A stretch of 64,000 nt of DNA from CAWAHD01 sp963781785 (GTDB lineage: Bacteria > Planctomycetota > Planctomycetia > Isosphaerales > Isosphaeraceae): contig CAWAHD010000002.1 in assembly GCA_963781785.1 (NCBI GenBank), positions 248,001 through 312,000 of the forward strand, written 5' to 3'. The position numbers and the translations under genes are program-made. Below the pieces are notes generated by a model. It searched no databases. It worked only from the letters and a program-made list of their open reading frames with translations, and was not told the origin of the DNA. Below are positions 35,701-46,746 of the stretch, piece by piece (position 1 is the first letter of the stretch; every line of letters starts with the position of its first letter).

Positions 35701-36898
35701 GGCGGGGACTCAGTCGATCACGGCGACCGACACGGCAATATCAAGCATCACGGGCACGGAGTCGGGCATTTTGGTCCGGGTCATCCCGCAGATCACCTGG
35801 AGCGCTCCGGCGCCTGTCGTCTACGGCACGCCGCTGGGCACCGCGCAGCTCGGGGCCGTGGCGAGCGTGCCGGGCACGTTTACTTACACGCCGGCCGAGG
35901 GTGCGATCCTTGATGCCGGCAGCGGCCAGACGCTCTCGGTGACATTCACACCCCAGGATACGACTGACTACACGACGGCCGTCGCGACCGCCACGATCAG
36001 CGTGACGAAGGCCACGCCGATCCTCGAAGTCGCCGACGCCGGCGGCCGCTTTAGCGGCAGCCCGTTCCCGGCGTCGGTCATGATCGCAGGCACCGTCGCG
36101 GGTGTCGATCGTACGCCCGCCCCGAGCCTCGGTAACATCACGCCGACTGTGACCTACTACGACGGATCGGCGACCGCGGGTACGGGTCTGGGTCCCACGC
36201 CTCCGAGTGCGCCAGGGACTTACACTGTCGTCGCCGCCTTTCCCGGGGACGCCGATTACTCGGCCGCCCTGTCGACGCCGCTCATCTTCACGATCGGGAA
36301 GGGGGCTGCGACGGTCGCCTTGGCGGCATCGGGCGGCTCGGCCGTGTACGGACAACCCGTCAGCTTCCGCGCAACGGTGGGCGCAGCCGGCGGCACGCCG
36401 AGCGGCACGGTGACGTTCTCCGACCTGACGACGTGGCTGGCCACGGTCCCGCTCGATGGGTCCGGCACGGCAACGTTCGCGACCAGCGCGCTATCCGCCG
36501 GGTCGCATTCGATCACGGCGACCTACAACGGCGACGCGGACATCCAGGGCGTACCGTCGGCCCCCTATTTCGAGACAATCGTGCAGGCCGCCACCGAAGT
36601 GATCGTGTTCCAGAATTCCATCTTCAGGAAGAAGCAATTGATGTCGGTCCGCCTGACGGCGGAGATCACGCCCTTGGCGCCCGGTGCGGGCGTGCCGACC
36701 GGCGAGGTGACATTCGAGCTGGCGACGAAGACGAAGAGCAAGGTGAAGGTGACGAGGCTCGGAAGAGAGGCTGTCATTGGCGGCGAGGCGACGTTGACGC
36801 TCGTGGCCAGGAAGGTGCTCCAGAGGGCGATCACGATCGTCTATAGCGGCGATACCAATGACGAGGCGAGCATGGTCACCACACCGAGATTGACGTGA
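32750..36898 (+). CDS. Sedolisin-type (S53) serine protease with tandem Ig-like repeats, LEPR-XLL leader
   Basis: A 1382-aa secreted protein. The N-terminus carries RPRIDVLESRALLS, a planctomycete LEPR-XLL-type signature. Residues 45-400 are the protease: LEESLDVEWAHAM holds the catalytic Glu and Asp (ExxxD), SAGDSGAP the oxyanion Asp and GGTSAGAPQWSA the catalytic Ser. The calcium site is recognisable in DFHDITSG and GYDYVTGLGSP. No separate sedolisin prodomain is visible before it. After about residue 405 come a diverged unit and five near-identical 101-aa Ig-like repeats (ATGYTGTVSLASSDPQAVLP), then MBG/Ig-type domains. The product is probably a large extracellular or surface protease-adhesin. 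The start at 32750 follows GAAGGAA. Confidence 0.9.
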   Translation: MSSRAKVRSRRSRFSPQRSVRPRIDVLESRALLSMMPIQAHPTFDVGPLVENTTPPSGAYAPVQIQEAYGFTNINFGGVAGNGIGETIAIVDAYDDPNIQTDLNAFDGQYGLTATTVTRVDETGGTSYPATDSTGGWELEESLDVEWAHAMAPGASILLVEASSPNDSDLLTAVNYAAAHANVVSMSWGGSEYSGETFYDSTYFDHAGVAFVASAGDSGAPASWPAASPNVLSVGGTALTIGTGNLWLSETGWSGSGGGPSAYEPQPSYQTGMVTQTSTARATPDVAYDGSPSTGFAVYDSVNYEGTSYGWLKVGGTSAGAPQWSALLAIADQGRALNGQPALDSTSPQQVMNILYQDPADFHDITSGTSTGSPQYSAGPGYDYVTGLGSPMANLVVSSLLGTSTASSDKLVLAAPTAETAGTSFGLTVTAENSSGATDTGYLGTISFSSSDVQAGLPATFTFTAADEGTYTFPVTLRTAGSQSITATDAVTPSITGTESGIAVQAAAATTLTIAGFPTSDTAGAAGHVVVTAYDAYGNVATGYTGTVSLASSDPQAVLPVSFTFPGTTGTHTFAITLDTAGTQSITATDIATSSLNAAESNIAVTAAAASILKVTGFSTDDTAGTMGHVVVTAYDAFGNVATGYTGTVSLASSDPQAVLPVSFTFPGTTGTHTFAITLDTAGAQWITATDAVTPSITGTESGIMVQAGAAKTLTIAGFPTSDTAGAAGHVVVTAYDAYGNVATGYTGTVALTSSDPQAVLPSGFTFTGTTGTHTFAVTLDTAGTQSITATDTGSSNMTGTESGTTVQAGAAKTLTITGFPTSDTAGAAGHVVVTAFDAYGNVATGYTGTVSITSSDPQAVLPSSFTFPGTTGTYTFDVTLDTAGTQSITATDIGMSSLTAAESNIGVTAAPASTLKVTGFPKSDTGGTAGHVVVTAYDAYGNVATGYTGTVSLTSSDPQAVLPASFTFPGTTGTYTFAVTLDSAGTQSITATDTAISSITGTESGILVRVIPQITWSAPAPVVYGTPLGTAQLGAVASVPGTFTYTPAEGAILDAGSGQTLSVTFTPQDTTDYTTAVATATISVTKATPILEVADAGGRFSGSPFPASVMIAGTVAGVDRTPAPSLGNITPTVTYYDGSATAGTGLGPTPPSAPGTYTVVAAFPGDADYSAALSTPLIFTIGKGAATVALAASGGSAVYGQPVSFRATVGAAGGTPSGTVTFSDLTTWLATVPLDGSGTATFATSALSAGSHSITATYNGDADIQGVPSAPYFETIVQAATEVIVFQNSIFRKKQLMSVRLTAEITPLAPGAGVPTGEVTFELATKTKSKVKVTRLGREAVIGGEATLTLVARKVLQRAITIVYSGDTNDEASMVTTPRLT
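34264..35778. repeat. Five tandem 303-bp repeats inside the protease gene
   Basis: Units start at about 34264, 34567, 34870, 35173 and 35476, all exactly in frame (101 codons). Types differ only at their first 20 codons: units 1, 3 and 4 begin TLTIAGFPTSDTAGAAGH-like, units 2 and 5 LKVTGFSTDDTAG-like. Long stretches are identical at DNA level, indicating recent duplication or gene conversion. Confidence 0.9.
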
Positions 36899-36951
36899 AC
36901 CCCACGCTTGAGCGAACGGGGTGAGGTGGAACGGCTGATCCCTGACAACCA

Positions 36952-37704
36952 CTATTCCTCGCAATATTGCGGCGGAGATTTGCCGACGCGCTTGATGACG
37001 CGCGGGTAGGTGACGGTCGGGATGGCTTGCTCGATCCTGTCCACCTGGACCTGATGAAACCAGTCGTCGCCGAAGTCGAACCAGTAGCCGAACGCGCGAC
37101 CCGGTTTCAGGTTCAGATCGTCCAGCTTTGTCGTGCGTGCGTCCCCGTCCCCCTTCCTCGTTGGATCCGCACTCGAAATTCCGTAGTTGGGCCCGTCGGG
37201 ATCGAACGGGCGTTTGCCGAACTGAAATTCGTAAAGATGCTCCTCCCAGCGGTCGTATGCCTGGAAGATGGCGTGGTGCAGTTGGTCGAGTGTCTGGTCG
37301 CCGCGGATTTCAATGACGCGGCTGATGGCCTTGTTAGCGAACTTCTGACTGATCGGCCCATGCATCAGGAACACTGAAACGACGTACAAGTTCGCTGGAG
37401 GCGCTGCCCGGGCCACTCGAGTGCGGCTCGGTCTGTCTGGACGCGCCGAACTCGTCGACCGCTTGCGAGCGTTCCACGCAGGAATCTCGTCCTCAGAGAT
37501 CAAGACCTGGATTGAACGCGGCTGTCCTGGCTGGCGGAGGATCAGCCCTCTTTTCTCCAGCATCTTGACCATCTGATTAACCGACGGCGGCGAGACGCAC
37601 ATGGCCGCAGCGATCTCGGATTCGGCTGGAGGATATCCGTGCAAATCGGTGTAAGCGCGAATGAACGCCAGATAACGGCCCTGAGTCGGAGTGAAGTCAA
37701 CCAT
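36952..37704 (-). CDS. LexA-type winged HTH fused to pRiA4b ORF-3 domain
   Basis: A 250-aa protein with two parts. Residues 1-65 (FTPTQGRYLAFIRAYTDLHGYPPAESEIAAAMCVSPPSVNQMVKMLEKRGLI) match the LexA/MarR-like winged helix, including the ESEIAAAM...SPPSVNQMVKMLEKRG recognition region. Residues 110-250 match the plasmid pRiA4b ORF-3-like domain: ISRVIEIRGDQTLDQLHHAIFQAYDRWEEHLYEFQFG and FGYWFDFGDDWFHQVQVD. No LexA protease domain is present. pRiA4b-type proteins are common in mobile DNA and of unknown function; the fusion suggests a DNA-binding regulator sensing through the second domain. Start 37704 (MVDFTPTQ) is supported by AGAAGG upstream. Confidence 0.85.
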   Translation of the reverse strand: MVDFTPTQGRYLAFIRAYTDLHGYPPAESEIAAAMCVSPPSVNQMVKMLEKRGLILRQPGQPRSIQVLISEDEIPAWNARKRSTSSARPDRPSRTRVARAAPPANLYVVSVFLMHGPISQKFANKAISRVIEIRGDQTLDQLHHAIFQAYDRWEEHLYEFQFGKRPFDPDGPNYGISSADPTRKGDGDARTTKLDDLNLKPGRAFGYWFDFGDDWFHQVQVDRIEQAIPTVTYPRVIKRVGKSPPQYCEE

Positions 37705-37882
37705 GCGAATCGCCTTCTGGCAACTCGACAACTAATGCATGAGGCCAAAGGAGTGGTACCGGGAGGGCAGGGTGTGCGCGATTCGAAGAAGGTGAAGCCG
37801 TTCGCCGCCGGCACGGGACGACGAATCGGACCGTGCCACGGCGCCCCCGCATGCTCTCTTGTCGCCTCTCTCCAGCAAGAAC

Positions 37883-38362
37883 TCACTTCATCTCGCTATA
37901 GTCGGACGGCTCCATGAAGACGGACTCGACACGATCCACGAGCTTGCCGTTTTTGTGACTTTCTTCGTAGACCTTCCGCCACTCGGGGTCTTTGCCGAAT
38001 TCTTCCCAGGTCTTCTTGGCCGCCTCGCGGCTAGGGAACGCGACCAGGTAGATGAGCTTCTTTCCCTTGCCGTCCTTGTCATCGAGAGGGGTCCAGAACC
38101 CGATCAGCTCGGCGCCGTGCTTCTTGAGCAGGCTGCACGTATGGTCGCGAAAACGCTTGTGCAAGTCGTCGAGCTTGCCTTCGTTGACGTGGTAGGTTCG
38201 CAGCTCGAAGACGCGGCGCTCGGCCCGAGGGGGCGCGCCCACTCGGGGAGCCGACTTGTCGGCGCCGGGGGTTTTGATCGCAGCGGCCTTGGACTTGTCC
38301 TCGGAATGAATGGGAACGCTCCACGCCAGAACCAGAAGACTCGTCATCAACGCGCGGGCCAT
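37883..38362 (-). CDS. NIPSNAP family protein, secreted
   Basis: A 159-aa protein with an N-terminal signal (MARALMTSLLVLAWSVPIHSEDKS) and a NIPSNAP domain: RVFELRTYHVNEGKLDDLHKRFRDHTCSLLKKHGAELIGFW, IYLVAFPSREAAKKTWEEFGKDPEWRKV and VESVFMEPSDYSEMK. The domain is a ferredoxin-like fold of unknown activity; exported copies are frequent in planctomycetes. The start at 38362 has GAGGAG upstream; an ATG 18 bp earlier lacks a site. Confidence 0.9.
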   Translation of the reverse strand: MARALMTSLLVLAWSVPIHSEDKSKAAAIKTPGADKSAPRVGAPPRAERRVFELRTYHVNEGKLDDLHKRFRDHTCSLLKKHGAELIGFWTPLDDKDGKGKKLIYLVAFPSREAAKKTWEEFGKDPEWRKVYEESHKNGKLVDRVESVFMEPSDYSEMK

Positions 38363-38558
38363 GGGATTGGTGCTCCTCATCCGGCTTGGGTAAAGGTCGT
38401 TGCAGAGATCAGCAACCGTTATAACCTGCCGGACGAGGAGCCTCAAGGATTCAACGAAAACCGGGGGACGCTGCGCGTCGGCCAGGCTTTCCGGCCTGAC
38501 GGCTTCAGACGGGATCCAGAAACGTCAGGCTGGAAAGCCTGACCTACGACAGCGCGAC

Positions 38559-41500
38559 TCAGCGGAAACCGCCGGCCGCGGCTCCCTTGGCGGGCGGCTG
38601 GTTAAACCGGCGCTGAAGGCCCTCAATCTGTCGCACCGAATTCGCCTCGTTTTGCTGCTTCAAGTTCACGTCGAGCGATTCACTCATGCCGGCCTTGGTG
38701 GCTGCGGGTTGCGGTGCCGCGCCAGCGGCGTCGGTGCCCGGGGGCACCGGCACGGCAGGGCCGATCGCGGTCGTCCCGCGGTAAAAGGCGTACTGGTTGT
38801 CGCCCTTCTTGGCGACGGCTGTGACCATGCCATGGACGCCCTCGGCCACAAAGACTCCACGGAGATCCGTGTCGCTCGAAGTGAACGCCGAATCGTTGCT
38901 GCCGATCACCTTCACCTGGACCTTGGGGAGGAACTCCTTGGTCTGTGCATCGCGGACCGTGAGACGAACCCGACCCACGGGGTCTTCCAAAACCTCCAGC
39001 TCCAACGGCGACACCAGGACGATTCCCGAGGCATAGAGATTGTCGCCGCGAATCATCGCCAGGTACGCGCCTTCCTTCGTCAAGGGCAGCTCGATCGTCC
39101 GGGACTGGTCATCGTAATCGGCCCCCGATCCGAGCGTGACGGTCTTCTCGACCAGAGGCGTGATCCCGGCCAGGTCAATTCCGGCAATCCCGTTCAAGTT
39201 ACGACGGGTGAGATAAAGCTGCATCAAGTCGACGGGATAGACCTTGACGTCGACCTGGGCGATGTTGCGGTACTCCAGCCGGATCCCCGGATTCGCCGCT
39301 GGCGGCGGCGCAGGGTCGGCCGGAGCGACCACGTCGATCACGCGGAAACCCCGCTCTGCCCCTGCGCCCTGGGGATCGGCCGCAAGGACGCGGCCCGAGC
39401 CGGGCCGGACGATCGACACCTCGGGCACCTTCAGGTCCTTGCGCGTGTAAGCCTGGATGGCGCCGGCGGCGTCGCTGAATCGATCGGCGACCTGCCGATA
39501 GTACTCGAGCGCTCTGGCGGGCTGGCGGCGCGCGTCGTGGATCTGCCCCAGGATGTAGAGCGCCTGCCACTTGTTCGGGCTGGGCTGGTCGACTCCGGCG
39601 GGGTCTTTGTAAGTCGCGGCGGCGATGGTCCGGGCGACCTCGATCGCGCGGTCGTAGCGGCTCAAGTGGAAGTTGGCCAGCGCAACGCTGAACTGGAAGC
39701 TGTCGAGATACGCGCTTCTGGGATAGACCTTGGCGAACCGGGCCGCCAATCGGTCGACGGCGGCGAAATCTTCCAGGTCGGCAAAGGCCCCGACGAGCGC
39801 CAGGCTGGCCTCGTCGGCGACGGGATTCCGGGGCGACTGCGCGAGAAAGATCTGGATCATGCGGATTGTCTGGAGCATCAGCTCGGACCGGGAGACTCCG
39901 GCAACCGCCAGCTCGCGGCGCAGGTGTGGGTCCGTGAAGGCGCGCGATGCCATGTGCGACACCACCTGAGAGAGCGCGAAGAAGTCGCTCTCGATCGATG
40001 CCGTGTTGGGATACGACCGCCAGAGGTCGACCAGGTAAGCGATCGATTCGAGGGTCTTGCCGCGCTGCCGCAGCAGCTCGCCGACCCGGGCGTCTTCGAG
40101 GTAACTGGCCTCGATCAGGCCGCGCCATACGATCATCGCGCGCTCATATTCGTTGATTTCGCGATAAGCCCTGCCGATCGCCATCAAATGGCTGAAGGTC
40201 AGGATCAGCTCGGGCGCCTTTTCCTTGACGACTTCAAAATAGGTGACGATCTTGCGCGGCTGGTTCTCCTCTATGTTGATCAAGAGCAGCATGCGGGCCG
40301 CTTCCTTGGCGACATCGTCACGCAAGGTGTACGCGGAGAACAGCGGCTCGAGCGCCAGGCCGGCCTCGGCTATCCGCCCGGCGCCATAGTGCGCCTGGCC
40401 CCGGGCAAAGAGCTCATCCGGAGTCGGTTTGTAAGGGTCCGTACCCGGCTCGTCCGGCGTGCGAACCTTCAGGTCGCTGACCGGACCGAGGTGGAGCTTG
40501 CCCGGTTCGTAAGCACTGCGCAGCGACGTGGGCAAGGCGCGATACTGGCCGGGAAGATATCCGTAGACATCGTAGGCGGCCCAGATCGGGTTCTGATCGG
40601 GGGCGAAGTAGAAGGTGAGCACTCCGTCGGCAAGCTCGTACGACGTGGCCGAGGTGTTGACCGAGCCCTCGATCAAGGTGGCGCCTGCGGGAAGGTGCTC
40701 TTCCATGATCAGGAAGTCGCGCTCCCACTCGGGCGTGGTGCCGGGGATCCATCGAGTCGCCGAGATGGCGACCTTGGCCTTGCCCCCGAGCGCGACCTGG
40801 GTGGCGAGGTTTTCAAACGGGGTGGGGTTCAAGACCGCGCTAAACCCGGTCGGCAGCACCTTGCCGTCAAGCTCCGGCGGCGCGGGATAATAGGTGCGCC
40901 TGTCGACGACGGCGACGCGATTCTGCGTTTTCTGATCGGGCGCGAAATCGCGAGTGAAGCCGCCGAGCGAGACCGCGTAGCCGAATCGGCCCCGGCCTTC
41001 CATGTCAAAGCGGATCCGATTCGGCGCGCCGATCTTGAGTGCCTTGGCGGGGACGGCGATCGCTTGACCCTCGGTCAGGCCGGCGACGTTGAGCTCGGAC
41101 ACCTTGGTCTCGTTGACCGTCACCACGAGGCGGTACCGATCGTTGGCGCCTCTGCGCGGCCGTAATACTGAGCCAGCGCGGCCAGCGCGGGGCCCTTGGC
41201 CTTGTGGGGGCGCCAGCCGATACCCGACCGGTGTGCCAGCAGCCACTCGATGGCCCCCGCGAGCTCGGGCGCCTGCGGCCGAACGCGGGCATAGGCCAGG
41301 CTGACCAGTGCGGTGGCCTCGGTGGCGGAGCGCACGACCTGGCTGTGCCGCGTGTTGTTCCAGTAGACGCGCGCGGGCCGGCCCGGGGCGGTTGCTTCCG
41401 TTTTGGCTCGCGGCCCCAGGATCCCCAGCAGCTCGCCGGCCAGCGCGGCTCGATCGAGGTTGGCAAACGTGAGAGCCAGGTAGGCCAGGGCGGGATCCGA

Positions 41501-44500
41501 CAGCTCATTGCGGACGCGGTTCAAGCTGTTGGCCGCCTCGAAGGTGGCAGCGCGGCGGGTGCTCAGGGCGTGGAGCAGGGCCGCCCGCGTCTCGAGATCG
41601 TTGCCGCTCAGCTTGGAGAATTCCTCCCGCAAGTGAGCGACGGCCTGGTCGAGGACCTTGATGTCGGGGAGCAGGGTGAGGGTCTCGGCCGACGCGAGTG
41701 CCCAGACCACCGCGGCCGAAGTCAGCCGCTCGCTGGGCGGCACGGCCGGCGCCTGCTGGCCGGGTCGCGGCACGCTGTTGCCACTGACCCAGGGCCAGCC
41801 GCCATCCGGATTCTGAGCGGCGATCAGGGAGGCGCAAAGGCCCTGGATTCGCCGGGTCAAACGCCCGGCCTCCGGCGCGGACGTGGCGCGGACAGATTTC
41901 AGATATTCAAACGCCTGCGTTGCCGCCAGCAGCTCGGCCGCCCGGTCGGCGGTGGTGGAGGGCGGCGGCCAGATGAGCTTCAGCGTCAGTCCGCGCGTTC
42001 AAATGCGATCGCACGAAAAGCGGAAACGCATCCTCTTCCAGCGCCAGCTCGATCAGCATGCGCTTCACGCTCGGCGACACCACGATCAGCATTTCCGGGC
42101 TGTCGTAGCTGCGGCCGGCGGGCAGCCCGACGAAGACCGTCGCGCTCTCGCGGCTCGTGCCCGACTCCGACGCCGTCACCTGCACACCCCAGGGGCGGAT
42201 CGGGATTTCCACGGTCAGCTCGTCCGCCGTTGCGCCCGCGGCTCCCTTCAAGGTCAATCGCACGGACTCGCCCTCCGGAACTTCAAACGGGTCGAAGAGG
42301 ACTTCGTCGATGCCGTCTTTGGTGACTTCCAGCGTTTTGGGGTACACCTCATCGCGCCCGCCGGCGTAAATGGCCAGCCGCAGCTCGATTTTGCCGGCAA
42401 TCCCGGTGTGCTGGACCTGCGCGATGAATCGGGGCTTGTCGCCCTGGGTCAGGGAGCTCGGGACCTTCAAGTCGACCGAGAATGACTTGCGAACCGTCAG
42501 GGCCGACGTGGTCTGGCCGGCCAGGGTGTCGGCGCCGGTGACTCCCCGGGCCGTGATGCGATACTCGGAAAGCGCCGTCGGCGCCTTGAAAATAACCTTC
42601 GTCTTGCCGTCCGCGCCGGTCTTGACGAGCGGGTTCCAGTAAGCCGTTTCGACGAACCGCTCGCGCGCCTGGGCGGGCTCGCCTTCGTCGCCGAAATCAG
42701 CCGCACGCTCTTGACGTTCGCCCCTGGTGCCGAGCGCCATGTAAACCTCCTTGCCCCATTTCGCCGACCGACGAGCTGCCGGCTTGTCTGCCTTCTTCTT
42801 TTCGAGCTCCCCAAGGGCGCGCCCGGTCGCACCTGCAAAGCGCTCAAGCCCTGAGCCTTGTGTGCCTGCGATCACCGGCAGCGAGTCGACCATGGCACCC
42901 GGCGGAGCTGGCGGTGCCTGCGCGGCGGGTGCTTGGTTGAAGGCCACCGCGGACTTGGCGGCATCCATCACGCCCTTTCGATCCATTTCGTCGGCCAGCG
43001 TGGCGAGCGTGCGCTCGCGCTCCTCCACCAGTGCCGAAGCGACTTCCGTTGTCGCAGGAGCATATCGGAACGTATTGGTCGCCTCGGTGGAGAAGCGCCG
43101 GTGCGGCTCTGGCCGAAGAAGAACGGCCCGATTGCCGGCAGCGCGTCGCTGAACAACCGCAACAACGACTGGTCCACGACGGCGATCGAAAGCTCGGCCG
43201 CTACGGGGCGCCCGAGCTGGTCGCGGGTCGTCACGTCGAGCTCGACCTGGTCGCCGGGTCCGACCGTCGGCTTGGCCACATTGATCGTCACTTGCAGGTC
43301 GCGCTCGACCTGGACGTCGAGCTTCGCCTGGTCGAACTCGTTCTTCACCATCCGGGCGGCCGTGAGGGTGAAGTTGGGGAACTCGAGTCCGTCGACCTTC
43401 CAGGCCACCGGGTTGTTGCCCTCGCGGAGACGGACGATCTTGTAGGTGAGGATCCGGTCGCCCTCCCAGGTCAACAAGGCCGTGCCGGATCGGTCGCGGC
43501 TATGGAGGTTGACCGTGGCCTCCTCGCCGACCTTAAAGCGCTGACGATCAGCCAGGATCCGCAGCCTGGTCTCGTCTTTCTTTCCCGAGATTGTGATGGG
43601 CCGATCCGCGACAATGGCATTGCCGAACCGGTCGGTGCCCGTCACGCGGAGGATAAAACGGCCGCCGTCGGGGTCATCGACACGAAATGTCGAAGTCCCC
43701 TGGCCGGTCTTGGCCTCCGTGGTCAGCCCTTTGCGCTCGACCTCCCGCTCGGTCACGCCACCGGGTGATGCAACCTGCTTGACGAGCGCCGCCGCCAGCT
43801 CCTGGCCGGTGGGGCTGCCCTGGGCGTCGGCGGTGTGAACGTCCAGCACGAACGATTCGCCGTCCAGGTAGACGTCGCGGGTCGTGGCGAGACGGATCTT
43901 GAAACCCTGGATGGCGAGCATGACGGTGGCCGCGGCGGCGACGTTATCCTGGGGAAGCCGGGCGGCCAGGGCCAGAGTCTGCTCGTCGGCAAAGCCCTCG
44001 GTGGGGAACTCCAGCTTGTACTGGCCGGCTGCGTCCGTCGTGCCGTGGAGGGTGCGTCCGTCCGGGAGCGCAATCTCGATCGGCCGGTTCGCCACCGGGG
44101 CGCCATACTGGTAGCGAGCCACCAGGTTCGCCTCGACCGTTTCGCCCCGATAGTAAACCGTCTTCTTCAAGTCGAATGAGAGATCGATCGGCTCGAGCTG
44201 ATACGAGTGCACCTCGAAGCTGCCGGAGAAGTCGCTCCTGCCCGGCTGGAAGACCCGGACGCGGTAAGACCCGACGGGAGCCGATGAATCGAGCGAGAGC
44301 GTCTCATGAAACGTGCCGAATTCGGAAAGCGTGACGCCTCGTGCAGCGATCGACCGTCCCCGGCTGTCGATGACTTCGAAACGGTAGGCCGAATTGGGGA
44401 CATACGAGTATTGTCCACCCGTGACCTCGCGGACCACGCCGCGGATCGCGACCTTGTGGCCGGGCCGATAGGCAGGGCGGTCGGTGTAGATAAAGGCGCG

Positions 44501-46746
44501 CGGGCTCAAACCCTGCGACACCTTGTCGGGTACTCCCAGGCCCGAGCCCGCGACGTGGGGACCATCAAACACGAGGTAGCTCAAGCGGCCGTTACCGGCG
44601 CGGGCCGGGTTCCAGTCGCGCAAGAGCACACCGTCTTCCCCCGTTTTCGCATCGAGCACGACCTGGCCCCCCTCGGCGACCAGCACGCGCGCATTGGGCC
44701 GGCCCTGACCGGTCTTCATGTCCTGGGCGAAAATGAGAAGCTGGTCGCGCGAGGTCTTGACGATGGCGTCGACATCGCTGCCGAGAACGAGCGTGGTCGC
44801 CTGGAAGGTCTTTTCATCGCTCACCTTCACGACGTAGACGCCGGGAAGCTCGACCTTCTTGAGCGGATATTCGGTATCGGTGGGCTTATATCGTGCGTAG
44901 TCGGGGACCGTGCTCTGCCAGGACGCATCCGGCGCCACCAGGCCGATGTCGAGCGATTCGACCTTGCCGAGCCCATTCTTCTTGCGGAAATAGGCTTCGG
45001 CGTTCAGCTTGTAGGCCGTGAAATGAAGAGTCGCGATGTTGCGGGTCGCGATCTTCAGAAATGCCGTCTCGCCCGATCGGAAGGTGCGCGGGGTGACCAC
45101 GACAAGCGATTTCGACTCCATCACGGCGACGCGCTGGCGAGCCTGGGAGAGCCACGGGTCGACGGTGATCTTCTTGAATAGCTCGATCGCGCCGGCAAGT
45201 TTGCCAAGCTCGGTTTCATCGAGCGCGGCGATGGAAAACTGGGCATGAGCGGCGGGCTCGGACGCGGGGAACTTGCTGATCAAGGTTTCCCAGGCGGCAA
45301 TCGCGGCGGGGAATTTGCGTTCGACCACGAAGCTGTCGCCGATCTGGAACAGGACTTCGGGGACGCGCGCGTCGAGCGGGTTCTGCGCGACGAAGTCACG
45401 CCAGGCGGTGCGGGCTTCGGGATAACGGAGTCGCGTGCGATGGTTGGCAGCGATCAAGAGCTGCGTGTCCAGGATGGCACGCTGGGCGTCGGCGCTCTGC
45501 GGCCCGTTGGGGAACTTGCTCAGGTATCCTTTCCAGGCCGCGATCGCTCCGGCGAAATCTTGCTGGCCTTGAAGGATCGCGCCGATCTTGTAGGAAGCGT
45601 CCATGGCCAGGTTGGCCCAATCACGCTTGGCTTCTTCGGTCTCGACCTGGAAACCCTCCTGCTTGACGAACCGGTTGAGCGCATCGAGCGCCGTCGGAGC
45701 TTTTGCCGCGAGCCAAAGCGGCTTCTCCCATTTGATAGGCGGCGCGAACGGCCTGGGAGTGAGCCGGAAAAGCCGCCAGGAACCTGCGGAGGGCCGCCAC
45801 TCCCTGATTCAAGCTGGAGTCGTCTGGCGGGGCGGGGATCCCGAAGGTCGAAGCAATGTCGTACAGCGCCAGCGCGCGGATCCCGGCGATGTCATTGGTG
45901 ATTTGGGCGGGCTTCAAGCGCTCGATATCGCGGGCCAGGTCCATCCAGGTTCGGCGGGAGAGCAGTGGTTGATTGGTCTTTTGCTCGGCCAGGCCGAGCT
46001 GAAACCGGACGGCCAGCTTGTCGGCTCCGCCGGGAAACTCGGCGAGATACTGCCGGAAATTTTCCAGCGCGCGGGCCGGGTTGCCCGCTGCATTGCTGGC
46101 GCGGCCCATGGCAAAGAGGAGCGATGCGCAAGGCCGGGCTTTCGGCCAGCTCGCGAGCCTGTGCGAGCATGTCGTAAGCGGCGTTGGGATCGGGCGGAAC
46201 GAGTGGATCGCCCGGTTCCAGCAGGCGCTCGGCGAAACCGCGGTAGATTGCCGCGAGTCGATCCTTGCGATCGCCCGCCAGGAGCTTGACGGCCTCGGTG
46301 CGTGCGAGCTCTTCGGCGGCCGCCCAGTTGCCGTCGGCCAGCTCGAGTCCGGCCAGCTCGTAGCGGATCTTGACGGCCCATCGGCTGTCGGGGTCAAGGA
46401 GCATCGACTTCATCAAGACGGCCCGAGCCGCCGTTCGACCGCCCCCGAGCCGCGCGGCGATGGCCTCGAGATAAGCGAAGTACGACCGATCGTCGGCGGT
46501 CTTGGCTCGGGCCGCCAACTCGACTAAGTGCCGCCGGGCGAGGTCATACTCGCCCGCCTGCATGGCTGCGACCACTTCCGCGGGAACCAAAGACGCAGCC
46601 GGCTCGATCGCGCCCTTGGGGGTGACGGCGCGGGCGGAGGCATCCGGCGGATCGTCCGCCGCAGCCCCCGGCACCAGCCACAACATCGCAACCACCGGAA
46701 ACCACGCTGACGCCCGCGCCACCCGTGCCTCGATTCGTGGGATCAC
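38559..46746 (-). CDS. Alpha-2-macroglobulin-like giant secreted protein, five frameshifts
   Basis: One gene of about 2728 aa starting at a GTG (46746) with AAGGAGG seven bases upstream. A signal peptide (VVAMLWLVPGAAA) and TPR-like repeats occupy the first 700 residues. Macroglobulin domains then follow (YRPGHKVAIRGVVREVTGG, GSYRVRVFQPGRSDFSGSF, TTRDVYLDGESFVLDV, VAAELSIAVVDQSLL). The middle carries an A2M/thioester-type helical region (TRRIQGLCASLIAAQNPDGGWPW) but no CGEQ thioester motif. The tail holds more TPR-like repeats and a final beta domain. One-base breaks occur at about 46117-46124, 45701-45704 (T run), 43095, 41993 and 41147; reading across each gives continuous family sequence. 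Family members trap proteases or act as periplasmic/outer defences. Confidence 0.83.
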
